This document shows positions 1 to 7,238 of a DNA stretch of 13,693 bases, piece by piece. The notes under the pieces were generated by a model. The model worked only from the letters and a program-made list of their open reading frames with translations. It was not told where the DNA came from and did no database searches. The stretch comes from Alphaproteobacteria bacterium (GTDB lineage: Bacteria > Pseudomonadota > Alphaproteobacteria > Rhizobiales > Aestuariivirgaceae), in the NCBI GenBank assembly GCA_024279045.1, contig JAJRRZ010000011.1, forward strand, positions 1-13,693, written 5' to 3'. Made by a program: the position numbers and the translations under genes. Each line of letters begins with the position of its first letter. Within the stretch, counting starts at the first letter, position 1.

Positions 1-251
1 GCAGCAAAGATGCGCAGAAACACTCCTTTCCTGGCCCAGCGCCGGAACCGGTTGCAGAGCGTCTTGTGCGGCCCATAGGCAGAAGGTGCATCCTTCCAGC
101 GCAGACCATTGCGAATGACATGGATAATCCCGCTGATCACCCGTCGATCATCCACCTGTGGCTTGCCTCTTGTGTCGGTCGGCAGCAGCGGCTGGATGCG
201 GGCAAATTGTTCGTCCGTCAGCCAGAGCAGGTCTCTCCCCTCCTTCGATAT
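1..251 (-). mobile_element. IS5-type transposase, 5' part only (runs off window)
   Basis: The minus strand encodes the N-terminal 83 codons of an IS5-type transposase: a DLLWLTDEQFARIQPLLP start region, then GKPQVDDRRVISGII, then NGLRWKDAP and YGPHKTL, all typical of the N-terminal part of IS5-family (IS427/IS1031-like) enzymes. The frame is open to the window edge, so the catalytic DDE part is not visible. The frame has an upstream stop (TGA) and contains no ATG, GTG or TTG between that stop and the conserved region. The best-placed start is an ATA at 249-251, nine bases after a GGAGGG Shine-Dalgarno-like sequence. The copy may therefore be inactive through loss of its start codon, or it may use a very rare start. 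I could not fix the terminal inverted repeat; a GAATCATTCA motif at 295-304 lies in the likely junction zone. The family call is fairly safe; activity is unknown. Confidence 0.8.
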
Positions 252-368
252 CGAAAAATTCCCTCCAACGAATCAATTGCCTGCTAATGAAAGGGAATCA
301 TTCATTCAGGTCGGGCACAACCCATTTAGTGGTCCTGGGCCAGGTAGGTATTGCTCCGCTGCGCCTGT

Positions 369-950
369 TCAGCCAGTGTTTTGCGCCCAGGGGTCATTCT
401 CCGGCTTCCACTTGATGGAGCAGCCAATGGAGGGAGCCTGTTCTTCCGGCCCTTTGCCCGTTTCCGCAACCTGCATCATCGCTTCGAACAGCTCGCGCCG
501 GGCATCCGGGCTAGCCGGCTCCTTGCGTGATTCATCCAGCCGCCCGCGGTATTGCAGCTCGCGATCGGCATTGAAGCCGAAGAAGTCCGGCGTGCATACC
601 GCGCCATAGGCTTTTGCCACCTCCTGGCTCTCGTCGTAGAGGTAGGGGAAGGGAAAGCCGTGCTGCTCGGCGAAGACCTTCATGTTGTCGAAGGAATCTT
701 CCTCTCGGTAATTGGCATCGTTCGACGAGATGGCCACGAAGCCGATGCCGTTCGCCATTAGCTCCTTCGCGTCGCGCACCAGCCTGTCGACAATGGCCTT
801 CACATAGGGGCAGTGGTTGCAGATGAACACCACCACCGTGCCTTTTTCGCCAGCGATGTCATCGAAGGTGTAGGTCTTGCCATCAACCCCGGGCAGCTCG
901 AAGTCCGGAGCCTTCCAGCCGAAATCGCAAACAGGTGCCTGTGCAGCCAT
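369..950 (-). CDS. Thioredoxin-like / AhpC-TSA family redoxin (CNHCP motif)
   Basis: This 193-residue protein has a thioredoxin fold of the peroxiredoxin-like (AhpC/TSA, redoxin) type. It opens with APDFELPGVDGKTYTFDDIAG, followed by the strand VVVFI and the redox motif CNHCPY (Cys44 and Cys47). It then has the FVAISSND strand-loop and a PYLYDES segment with VCTPDFFGF, the cis-Pro region of the fold. No signal peptide is seen, so it is probably cytoplasmic. The ATG at 950 is chosen because GGGAGGA lies 8 bases upstream and the redoxin domain starts right after it; an extension to 1025 adds only unconserved residues. It is divergent from the helicase gene, with about 350 bases between the starts. 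The exact substrate (a disulfide, peroxide or partner protein) cannot be read from the sequence. It stands alone, with no obvious operon partner. Confidence 0.88.
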   Translation of the reverse strand: MAAQAPVCDFGWKAPDFELPGVDGKTYTFDDIAGEKGTVVVFICNHCPYVKAIVDRLVRDAKELMANGIGFVAISSNDANYREEDSFDNMKVFAEQHGFPFPYLYDESQEVAKAYGAVCTPDFFGFNADRELQYRGRLDESRKEPASPDARRELFEAMMQVAETGKGPEEQAPSIGCSIKWKPENDPWAQNTG

Positions 951-1070
951 TACCGTGTCCTCCCGTGCGGGTGTTGCCTGTATCTTGCCTGTTGTCTTGA
1001 TAGGGCGCGGTTGCGCGCGTCGCAAGGCGGGGTGCGGGCCAGTCCGTGTTGCGGAACATGCGGCAATCGC

Positions 1071-1098
1071 TTGACTTGTGCTGTTTTCCTTCTATGTT
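1071..1098 (+). promoter_or_regulatory. Probable sigma-70-type promoter of the helicase gene
   Basis: TTGACT (1071-1076) and TATGTT (1093-1098) are separated by 16 bases, a good match to a housekeeping promoter. Transcription would start near 1105 and leave a leader of about 200 bases before the helicase ATG at 1304. This is a sequence match only. Confidence 0.5.
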
Positions 1099-1117
1099 CG
1101 CCAGCAACCAGTGCAAT

Positions 1118-1147
1118 GGGGAAGGAATCGTCTTTCCGCCATTCCCC
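1118..1147 (+). other. Hairpin in the helicase leader
   Basis: GGGGAA (1118-1123) pairs with TTCCCC (1142-1147), and GGAA (1124-1127) pairs with TTCC (1134-1137) inside it. The hairpin would lie near the 5' end of the predicted 200-base leader. Long structured leaders are known for some cold-induced DEAD-box helicase mRNAs; any such role here is inference. Confidence 0.35.
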
Positions 1148-1303
1148 GGAATGGATGCACGGGCAAGAACAGGCCGGCATGCGGCCCCGGGCGGAGCGCC
1201 GTCATGCATCCCCGCCATGAATGCGGGGCAATGAGCCTTCCGCCGGTATTTCCCGCTCGCCAGGCATGCCGACATACACGCGAGAAACGCATTCGAGACA
1301 TTC

Positions 1304-2932
1304 ATGAGCGATCAGAACAACGCCAACGAAACAACCTCCCCGGAAACCGCACAGGAGCCCGCCACCACAGGCTTCGATGGCTTGGGCCTCAGCGACAAGA
1401 CGCTGGACGCGGTGAAAAAGGCCGGTTTCACCGAGCCGACGGTAATCCAGCGCGAATCCATCCCCCATGTGTTGCAGCGCAAGGATGTGCTGGGCCTGGC
1501 GCAGACCGGGTCGGGCAAGACGGCAGCCTTCGTGCTGCCCATGCTCACCCTGCTGGAGCGCGGCAGGGCCCGCGCGCGCATGCCGCGCACGCTGATCCTG
1601 GAGCCGACGCGCGAGCTGGCCGCGCAAGTGTATGACGCCTTCCAGCAGCTCGGCGTGAACCATCGGCTGAAGGTGGCGCTGCTCATCGGTGGCGTGTCGT
1701 TCGATGAACAGTCGCGCATCATCGACCGCGGCGCCGATGTGCTCATCGCCACGCCGGGGCGGTTGCTCGATCATTTCGAGCGCGGCAAGCTGCTGCTGAC
1801 CGGGGTGGAGATCCTCGTCATCGACGAGGCCGACCGCATGCTCGATATGGGCTTCATCCCCGACATCGAGCGCATCGTCAAGCTGCTGCCCTTCACCCGG
1901 CAGACGCTGTTCTTCTCCGCCACCATGCCGAAGGAGATCCAGCGGCTGGTGGATCAGTTCCTGCATCTGCCCGCGCGGGTGGAGGCGCAGCCACCATCTT
2001 CCACCGCCGAGACCATCGAGCAGAGCCTGGTGCTGGCCCCGCAGGACGAGGCCGCGAAACGCGCGAAGCTGCGTGAGGTCATCAACGCCCGCAAGGATGA
2101 TATCAGCAACGCCATCATCTTCGCCAACCGCAAGAAGACCGTCGGCATCCTGCTGAAGTCCATGCTCAAGCACGGCTTTTCCGCCGGGGCGCTGCATGGC
2201 GACATGGATCAGTACGAGCGGCTGGAGACACTGCAGAAGTTCCGCGACAACGAGATCACATTTCTGATTGCCTCCGATGTGGCCGCCCGCGGGCTGGACA
2301 TTCCGGAAGTCTCCCACGTGTTCAATTACGACGTGCCCGTCTCGCCGGAAGACTACGTGCATCGTATTGGCCGCACCGGACGCGCCGGGCGCAAGGGCGT
2401 GGCGGTGAGCCTGGTAACGCCGGAGGACTTCCGCGCCATTGCCGCCATCATCGAGCTGATCGGCAAGGATATCCCATGGGAAGGGGAAGCGCCCTCCGAA
2501 GAGGAGATCGAGGAGGCGAAGAAGCGCAAGCGTGGCCGTGGCCGTTCGCGCGGTGGCAATGGGACTGGCGAGGCAAAGGGGCGCACCGGCTCCGGCGGCG
2601 GGCAACGCAAACGATCCGAAGTGCGCACGCAGGGACGCGACGAAAACCGTTCCGGGCGTGATGCGGCGCAAGTCGGCCAGCAACAGCCTCGCCCGGAAGG
2701 CGAGAGCAAGGGGGGCCGCCGCAAACGCCGCCGCAAGCGCAAGGGCAACAGCAATGGCGCCAATGAGGCTGCACCGTCCGCGGCGCGCAACAAGGCCGCC
2801 AGGGCCGGTGGCAATGATGCGAAAGGCAAGGCCGGTGGACAGGGCGGCAATGATGCCGGCAAACCGGCGGGGCGCGGCTTCGACGAGAACAATCTGCCCG
2901 CCTTTCTCGCCCGCCCGGTGGAACGTGAATAG
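1304..2932 (+). CDS. rhlE: DEAD-box ATP-dependent RNA helicase, RhlE type
   Basis: This 542-residue helicase unwinds RNA duplexes using ATP and probably acts in ribosome assembly or mRNA turnover. The N-terminal RecA-like domain shows the Q motif (GFTEPTVIQ, around 41-49), motif I AQTGSGKT (66-73), PTRELA (101-106), TPGR (150-153), DEAD (174-177) and SAT (205-207). The second domain carries IIFANRKKT, LHGDMDQ, SDVAARGLDIPEV and HRIGRTGRAGRKG. From about residue 395 there is a long low-complexity tail rich in Lys, Arg and Gly (RKRRRKRKG-type runs), as expected for an RNA-anchoring extension. The ATG at 1304 starts about 20 residues before the folded region; the Shine-Dalgarno sequence is weak (GAGA). 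The symbol is a best guess: the motifs place it in the RhlE/SrmB-like group, and exact orthology needs a tree. It is monocistronic, with a convergent gene downstream. Confidence 0.9.
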   Translation: MSDQNNANETTSPETAQEPATTGFDGLGLSDKTLDAVKKAGFTEPTVIQRESIPHVLQRKDVLGLAQTGSGKTAAFVLPMLTLLERGRARARMPRTLILEPTRELAAQVYDAFQQLGVNHRLKVALLIGGVSFDEQSRIIDRGADVLIATPGRLLDHFERGKLLLTGVEILVIDEADRMLDMGFIPDIERIVKLLPFTRQTLFFSATMPKEIQRLVDQFLHLPARVEAQPPSSTAETIEQSLVLAPQDEAAKRAKLREVINARKDDISNAIIFANRKKTVGILLKSMLKHGFSAGALHGDMDQYERLETLQKFRDNEITFLIASDVAARGLDIPEVSHVFNYDVPVSPEDYVHRIGRTGRAGRKGVAVSLVTPEDFRAIAAIIELIGKDIPWEGEAPSEEEIEEAKKRKRGRGRSRGGNGTGEAKGRTGSGGGQRKRSEVRTQGRDENRSGRDAAQVGQQQPRPEGESKGGRRKRRRKRKGNSNGANEAAPSAARNKAARAGGNDAKGKAGGQGGNDAGKPAGRGFDENNLPAFLARPVERE

Positions 2933-2995
2933 TGCTGCAAGCGCGCTTAATTCCTTCCCACGCACCTGATGCACCTCATACACTTGATGCAACGG

Positions 2996-3024
2996 AAAAA
3001 GGCCTGCCGCGAGTGCAGCAGACC
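2996..3024 (-). terminator. Intrinsic terminator of the cytochrome P460-like gene
   Basis: Read on the minus strand, GGTCTGC (3024-3018) pairs with GCAGGCC (3007-3001) over seven pairs, one of them G-U, and is followed by five T (3000-2996). It lies about 30 bases past the stop of the gene at 3057, between two convergent genes. Confidence 0.65.
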
Positions 3025-3056
3025 TTCGTTTCCATGATGCGTGCCGCGCGCAACTA

Positions 3057-3971
3057 TCAGCGCACGCGAACATTATCGGGCAGGAACAGCAGCATGTCGG
3101 TTTCGTCTGCACCGTTGTGGCACTCCGCGCAGAAGGCCACTTTCGCCCCGTTCGGCCCCTTCGTAACGCCATAGGTCTTGCCGCCGGGCATGATCATGGC
3201 GTAGCGCCAATCGCGGGTGGGCGGGTTCCAGCCCTTGTTCATCTTTTCCATGATGAACAGCGGGCCGGGTTGCGCCTTGCCTGTCTTACCCAGCGTGAAG
3301 GAAGGTTTGGCGATGATGCCGCCGACGGGCATGGTGCGCAGCTTTTCGTATTGGCCATAGATCTTCGCCGCCACCGGGTTGGCGTAATTCACCAGCCAGC
3401 GCCCGCCATGTGTCTCGCCGATGTAAGGCGCGGTGGCGAAGTTCTTCCATGCCGCCCAGCGGCCATCGGCCACCGCGTGCGCGCCGCCGGCATAGGCATT
3501 CTTCAGAGCGGGCAACAGCCCGGTGAACAGCTTTTGCGCTTGCGCGGGCGGCAGGCTCATGCCCTGCCGCCTGGCCGCGCATGGATTGCAGGGGCTGCAC
3601 GGGTTGGCCGCCTTGCCGGGGCGCTGCGCCGCACACGGATTGCATGGATTGGCCGCCTTGCCCGGCCTTGCCGCCGCGCACGGGTTGCAGGGGCTGGCCT
3701 TGCGGCTCATGGGCTGTTTCGCCGCGCACGGGTTGCACGGGTTGGCCGCCTTGCCGGGGCGCTTTGCCTTGCACGGATTGCACGGACCGGCCTTCATTGT
3801 GGCTGGCCGGTGGCCAGCACAGGGGTTGCAGGGTGATTTCTTCATTATCGTGGTGGGGCGTTTCGAGGCGCATGGATTGGCCAGCGCCACGCCGCCTAGG
3901 CCCGCGGTCAGACCAAGGCCAATGGCCAGCGGCATGGCGCTAGCGCGCAGGGTAGGGGGCAGATGTGTAAT
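3057..3971 (-). CDS. Exported cytochrome P460-like haem protein with an N-terminal Pro-Cys repeat region
   Basis: The C-terminal half resembles the cytochrome P460 family: a GPLFIMEK strand, a DWRYAMI segment, and FCAECH near the end, a CxxCH c-type haem site 20 residues from the C-terminus. Known P460 proteins are periplasmic and oxidise small nitrogen compounds such as hydroxylamine; no substrate can be assigned here. The N-terminus is a signal peptide with a hydrophobic core (MPLAIGLGLTAGLGGVALA) and a likely cut after ALA. Between these lies a region of about 100 residues with 14 cysteines in NPCNPCAA-type repeats separated by basic linkers such as RPGKAA. The start is uncertain. A TTG at 4019 is possible, but a very strong Shine-Dalgarno sequence (3978-3987) sits exactly 7 bases before an ATT at 3969-3971, which gives a sensible signal peptide with Arg in the n-region (304 residues). 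A later ATG at 3935 would leave no positive n-region. The coordinates here use the ATT. Haem attachment would need the Ccm system. Confidence 0.78.
   Translation of the reverse strand: MTHLPPTLRASAMPLAIGLGLTAGLGGVALANPCASKRPTTIMKKSPCNPCAGHRPATMKAGPCNPCKAKRPGKAANPCNPCAAKQPMSRKASPCNPCAAARPGKAANPCNPCAAQRPGKAANPCSPCNPCAARRQGMSLPPAQAQKLFTGLLPALKNAYAGGAHAVADGRWAAWKNFATAPYIGETHGGRWLVNYANPVAAKIYGQYEKLRTMPVGGIIAKPSFTLGKTGKAQPGPLFIMEKMNKGWNPPTRDWRYAMIMPGGKTYGVTKGPNGAKVAFCAECHNGADETDMLLFLPDNVRVR
3570..3878 (-). repeat. DNA encoding tandem Pro-Cys-Asn-Pro-Cys repeats
   Basis: Seven imperfect repeats encode NPC or xPCNPC blocks separated by 8 to 12 residues (KAKRPGKAA, AAARPGKAA, AAQRPGKAA and similar). 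The last units are nearly identical in DNA, which suggests recent expansion by slippage or unequal recombination. The last block is triplicated (NPCSPCNPC). Confidence 0.85.
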
Positions 3972-3977
3972 GACAGG

Positions 3978-3987
3978 TTCCTTCCTT
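3978..3987 (-). promoter_or_regulatory. Strong ribosome-binding site that points to an ATT start
   Basis: On the minus strand AAGGAAGGAA lies 7 bases before ATT (3971-3969), in frame with the P460-like protein. No ATG, GTG or TTG lies at the matching distance in this frame. This decides the preferred start of that gene. Confidence 0.5.
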
Positions 3988-4113
3988 GGGGGTGATGCAG
4001 GGAGCAGGGTTCCACGCAAGGAGCCTACCAGTCCACACCCTCGCGTCGCATCACGCTCGCCTCACGGGGCATCACGCTGTGGTGAGAACGAAATACCACG
4101 CTGCGGCGGTGGC

Positions 4114-4863
4114 TTATGCACCACGCAAGGCGGCTTCCACCAGTTCGATCTGCGCATCCACGTCGATGGGCATGCGCGAGGTGATCTCCAGCTCGCGATC
4201 CTCGTAGACGTTGCGCTCGGGGTGTGCCCGCCGCCAGCGCTCGACGACGACATCGCGCTCCTCCAGCAACAGACGGATCTGTGGCCAGAACAGTTGCAGC
4301 ATGGCGCTGATCCAGCGGTTGGTCGCCAGGCACGGATAGACATGCTCCACCCGGAAGAGGTCCACCATGCGCAGGGCATCCTCGGCGCGATAGAAGCTCT
4401 CGTTGGTAACCCAGCGGTTAGTGGTGAACAGATGGGTAGGGTAGCCCATGCGATCCATGGAGATGGCCACCAGGTGGCACACGGCTTCTTCTTCCGGCGG
4501 ACGCGGCGTATCCGGCGGCATATCCACCGGATGCACGCCTACCGGCATGCCTTCACGACGAATGAAGCAGTGAAAATGCCCATGTTCGCCCAGATCGGGC
4601 CGGTGGGCGTGATAATAGTATTGTGCGCCGAACTCCTCGTCGAACACATCGCCGCGTGGATAGTGCTCCAGCTCGTAGAACGTGCCCTGATGCGCCAGGC
4701 ACTGGCCAACCACGTTGGCCCCGGCCTTCTCCAGCAGTCGGTAGCATTCCAGGATAGTCATGCCCGCCGCATGCATCTTCTCCAGCCGCGCGCGGGGCAG
4801 GCCCTGCAGCAGGGCAGTGGCATCGGCGACAATGTCGTGCTCAATGGCGGCATTCGTGTTCAT
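4114..4863 (-). CDS. Conserved protein of unknown function
   Basis: The 249-residue product is soluble, with no signal peptide or membrane segment. It looks like a genuine, well-conserved protein: it is rich in aromatic residues and His, with YYYHAHRPDLGEHGHFHCFI in the middle. Motifs such as EHGHFHCF, HLVAISMDRMGYPTHLFTTNRWVT and FWPQIRLLLEERD suggest a metal- or cofactor-binding fold, but I do not recognise a characterised family; it may match one of the DUF families found in alphaproteobacteria. The ATG at 4863 is preferred; a GTG at 4920 would add 19 poorly conserved residues. TATACT at 4872-4877 resembles a -10 element only 8 bases before the ATG, so the mRNA may be nearly leaderless. 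The bactofilin gene lies upstream in the same direction, 104 bases away, so co-transcription is possible. Confidence 0.72.
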   Translation of the reverse strand: MNTNAAIEHDIVADATALLQGLPRARLEKMHAAGMTILECYRLLEKAGANVVGQCLAHQGTFYELEHYPRGDVFDEEFGAQYYYHAHRPDLGEHGHFHCFIRREGMPVGVHPVDMPPDTPRPPEEEAVCHLVAISMDRMGYPTHLFTTNRWVTNESFYRAEDALRMVDLFRVEHVYPCLATNRWISAMLQLFWPQIRLLLEERDVVVERWRRAHPERNVYEDRELEITSRMPIDVDAQIELVEAALRGA

Positions 4864-4967
4864 GCGGGGCAGTATAGGCCCCGTCGCGGCGAATTTCCAT
4901 GCCACTGGTGAGCGGATCACGGCATCGATCGCGGAGCAAGGGCCGGGCGCATGACAAGAATGCGCAC

Positions 4968-5735
4968 TCAGACGTCGGCCCTGGGCTTGTCGTTGGCCTC
5001 TTTGTTGACCTCGTTGTTGGCCTCGTTGTTGCTCTTTTCGCCGGCATCCGCCTCCACCGGGGAATCTTCCTCTCCGGTTCCGGATTCGGATCCCTCGGTA
5101 GCCTGACGCAGATAGGGAGCGGAGGGTTCCTCCGCGCTGGCCGCCTGCTCCGGCTCTTCGCCATGCGAGGTCATGTCCTCGGCCACCTCTTCAGCGGACA
5201 TGTCATATTGCAAAGGCACGGCTTCCTGTGCGTCAGCTTCGGCATCGTGCCACATCTGCTGCCATTCGCCCAGCGGATCCTCCGAATGACGGATCTGCCC
5301 GTCGATGAAGGCGCCATCCTGCACCACGATGCTCTGGCTGATGACATCACCCTGCACCTGCGCGCCCGGAGCCAGCTCGATGCGCACGCCACAGATGGGG
5401 CCGATGGCGCGCCCACGCACGACAATTTCCTGCGCCACCACCTGGCCATTGACCGCACCGTTGACATCGATGATCACGCGCGAGGCCTGCACCGCGCCAT
5501 GAACGGTGCCGTCCAGGTGCAGCTCGCCACTGGTCAGCAGGTTGCCTTCCATCACCACATCGGAGGTCAGCACCGAGGTATTGCCATGTGCCATGCTGGC
5601 TGGCTGCTCCATGGGCATGGGCGAGGCATGCTGTTCGGCCACATCCGGCACGGGCTGCTCCGCCGCCGGCGGCTGCTCGGGTTGCGCGTGCGCCTGTGGC
5701 GACATGTTTTCCGGCTTGTTCTTGCGAAAAATCAT
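4968..5735 (-). CDS. Bactofilin-family polymer-forming cytoskeletal protein
   Basis: The 255-residue protein has a central bactofilin domain, roughly residues 50 to 150. This is a run of short beta-strand repeats: SVLTSDVVMEGNLLTSGELHLDGTVHGAV, then VIIDVNGAVNGQVVAQEIVVRGRAIG, then APGAQVQGDVISQSIVVQDGAFIDGQI, the regular G-x-hydrophobic pattern of the right-handed beta-helix. Bactofilins polymerise without nucleotide and organise the cell envelope, stalks or division-linked structures in many Gram-negatives. The flanks are disordered: a Pro/Gln/Ala-rich N-terminus after MIFRKNK, and an acidic C-terminal tail of about 100 residues ending in Asn/Glu repeats. The C-terminal tail is longer than in most family members. 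The ATG at 5735 has AGGGGG 7 bases upstream; the 16-residue extension to 5783 is rejected. The neighbourhood with ctrA agrees with a cell-cycle or shape role, but that is inference. Confidence 0.88.
   Translation of the reverse strand: MIFRKNKPENMSPQAHAQPEQPPAAEQPVPDVAEQHASPMPMEQPASMAHGNTSVLTSDVVMEGNLLTSGELHLDGTVHGAVQASRVIIDVNGAVNGQVVAQEIVVRGRAIGPICGVRIELAPGAQVQGDVISQSIVVQDGAFIDGQIRHSEDPLGEWQQMWHDAEADAQEAVPLQYDMSAEEVAEDMTSHGEEPEQAASAEEPSAPYLRQATEGSESGTGEEDSPVEADAGEKSNNEANNEVNKEANDKPRADV
4992..5031 (-). repeat. 12-base tandem repeat in the bactofilin tail
   Basis: Three 12-base units (4992-5003, 5004-5015, 5016-5027) plus a partial fourth have the form GTTGRCCTCKTT. They encode NNEANNEVNKEAN near the C-terminus. 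The units stay in frame, so copy-number change would only lengthen or shorten the disordered tail. Confidence 0.75.
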
Positions 5736-5981
5736 CTGACACCCCCTGTTGGCGGCCTCTGAAGCCATTGCAGCGCTGCACAACTTTCACCCGGCGCGCT
5801 TTGCGCCGGCTGCTGCCGCAATGCCCGTTTGGGCACACCACAGCAGATTTTCGCGCCTTGTTAAAGTTTGCAGGAAAAAAAGGGTAAATTTCTGTCCTTC
5901 GCAACACCCAGGATGATGATCGCCCACCTCGCAGGTGATTGTTGCCGCCATGCGAGATGGCGCACAGGCCTCGGAACACAC

Positions 5982-6012
5982 AAAAAACCCGGTGGGCGGC
6001 ACGCACACCGGG
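5982..6012 (-). terminator. Intrinsic terminator downstream of ctrA
   Basis: On the minus strand CCCGGTG (6012-6006) pairs with CACCGGG (5994-5988) over seven GC-rich pairs, with an 11-base loop, and is followed directly by six T (5987-5982). It lies 76 bases past the ctrA stop. Confidence 0.85.
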
Positions 6013-6031
6013 GATGTTCTGGCAATGCAAG

Positions 6032-6071
6032 TGGCGCAGATGCCATGCGGATTCATGGAGCCTGAGCCTGG
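6032..6071 (+). repeat. Diverged intergenic repeat, copy 1
   Basis: The last 21 bases (6051-6071, ending GCCTGAGCCTGG) differ at one base from 7789-7809. The part before, starting TGGCGCA, also aligns with 7771-7788 with small gaps. It lies between the ctrA stop and its terminator. Confidence 0.55.
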
Positions 6072-6088
6072 GAAGAGTTGGTGCCTGA

Positions 6089-6793
6089 TCAGGCCGCTTG
6101 TTCTTCTTCCGGCTCGATATCCTTCAGCATGTAGCCGCGGCCCCAGACAGTTTCGATATAGTCCTTGCCACCACTGGCCTGCTTCAGCTTCTTGCGCAGC
6201 TTGCAGATGAACACGTCGATGATCTTCAGCTCCGGCTCGTCGATGCCGTTGTAGAGATAGTTCAGGAACATCTCCTTCGTCAGCGTCGTGCCCTTGCGCA
6301 AAGACAGCAGCTCCAGCATCTGGTATTCCTTGCCCGTCAGGTGCACGCGTTGCCCCGCCACGGCAACAGTCTTGGTGTCCAGGTTCACTTCCAGGTCTCC
6401 GGTCTGGATCACCGACTGCGCATGCCCCTTCGAACGGCGCACGATGGCGCGGATTCGGGCAATCAGCTCATCCTTGTGGAATGGCTTGGTCATGTAGTCA
6501 TCGGCGCCGTCCACCAGCCCTTGCACCTTGTGCTCGGTGTCCGACAGGCCCGACAGGATGAGCACCGGCACTTCCTTCTTGCTCAGGCGCAGCGCTTTCA
6601 GCACATCGAAGCCGCTCATGTCCGGCAGGTTCAGGTCCAGCAGGATGATGTCGTAATAATTGTCATAGACCTTCACCAGGTCGATGCCTTCCTCGCCGAG
6701 GTCGGTGGTATAGACATTGAACCCTTCCGACTTCAGCATCAGCTCGATGCTCTGGGCGGTGGCCGGATCGTCTTCAATCAGCAGAACGCGCAT
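6089..6793 (-). CDS. ctrA: CtrA, cell-cycle master response regulator
   Basis: The 234-residue protein is an OmpR-type response regulator that matches CtrA over its whole length. The receiver domain (about 1-125) begins [20 protein letters not shown] and contains [16 protein letters not shown], in which Asp53 should be the phosphorylated residue; a conserved Lys lies in MTKPF. The winged-helix domain (about 130-225) has [17 protein letters not shown], then [13 protein letters not shown] and VWGRGYML. In Caulobacter, CtrA is phosphorylated through CckA and ChpT, and it controls replication initiation, division, and flagellar and pilus genes by binding TTAA-N7-TTAA sites. Compared with Caulobacter CtrA, two residues are inserted just before the phospho-Asp loop ([12 protein letters not shown]). 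The ATG at 6793 matches the family start; AGGGG lies about 10 bases upstream. The longer frame to 6904 is rejected. A CtrA-type box lies 142 bases upstream. Confidence 0.96.
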   Translation of the reverse strand: MRVLLIEDDPATAQSIELMLKSEGFNVYTTDLGEEGIDLVKVYDNYYDIILLDLNLPDMSGFDVLKALRLSKKEVPVLILSGLSDTEHKVQGLVDGADDYMTKPFHKDELIARIRAIVRRSKGHAQSVIQTGDLEVNLDTKTVAVAGQRVHLTGKEYQMLELLSLRKGTTLTKEMFLNYLYNGIDEPELKIIDVFICKLRKKLKQASGGKDYIETVWGRGYMLKDIEPEEEQAA

Positions 6794-7238
6794 GTCGAAA
6801 ATTCCCCTGTAATCCCCCAAAAGCGGCTGCCGGTGCGCCGGTCGCACCCGCTGGCGGGCGGCGCTTTCAGCCGCAAATTCGCCGGGCGGCAAACGGATGA
6901 TCATTCATGACATCGGCAACCTAAACGAAAATGGTTAACCGAAGCCTAAGCCTGGTGCATGCACTCATCCTTGCGCCGGCATGGCCCGGCCTGGGCGCAT
7001 TTACCGGGCCTTAAGGCTGATGCCGTTCAATGGGCAGCCAACGGCAAGGCCCTCGCGGTGGCGCCACCACTGCAGAAACGAATCACCCTTGCCCCGGTTA
7101 GGCTATTCGAAGGTGGCGAGTCCGTCAAAAGATCCTGCCGGCCGAGCCTGCCGCCGGTGAGTGAAGGGGGTGGTTGCCCGCAATGCGCAAAGCGCCATGC
7201 CGTGTTTGTGTGTGTATGTGTGTAGGGAGTATCGAACC
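6794..7238. other. Divergent intergenic region between ctrA and the fliJ-like gene
   Basis: This 445-base region contains no supported gene. It holds a CtrA-type box (6935-6949), a GAATC site (7080-7084) of the CcrM GANTC type, and a GT-rich simple repeat at 7202-7223 just before the ribosome-binding site of the FliJ-like gene. I could not place convincing -10/-35 elements for either gene. Confidence 0.6.
6935..6949 (-). promoter_or_regulatory. CtrA-type binding box upstream of ctrA
   Basis: On the plus strand it reads TTAA, seven bases, CTAA (on the minus strand TTAG-N7-TTAA), one base away from the CtrA consensus TTAA-N7-TTAA. It lies between the divergent ctrA and fliJ-like genes, so it could serve CtrA autoregulation, the flagellar gene, or both. 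Confidence 0.55.

Larger units (their letters stand above)
5736..6088. other. Intergenic region between bactofilin and ctrA
   Basis: No gene is supported here. It holds the ctrA terminator (5982-6012), one copy of a diverged intergenic repeat (6032-6071) and, in the bactofilin leader, a hairpin formed by CCGGCGC (5791-5797) and GCGCCGG (5803-5809) with a 5-base loop. The bactofilin promoter should lie here, but I see no clear -35/-10 pair. Confidence 0.5.

Noticed and set aside
1202..3172. Open frame of 656 codons on the minus strand opposite the helicase
   Set aside because: It is a shadow of GC-rich coding DNA. The plus strand shows all helicase motifs in order, while the antisense product is low-complexity and has no domain.
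4948..4966. GCGCAT/ATGCGC hairpin just after the bactofilin gene as a terminator
   Set aside because: The stem is short and no T-run follows, so it does not meet the intrinsic terminator pattern.
6098..6910. Open frame of 270 codons opposite ctrA
   Set aside because: CtrA is unmistakable on the minus strand; this frame is its antisense shadow.
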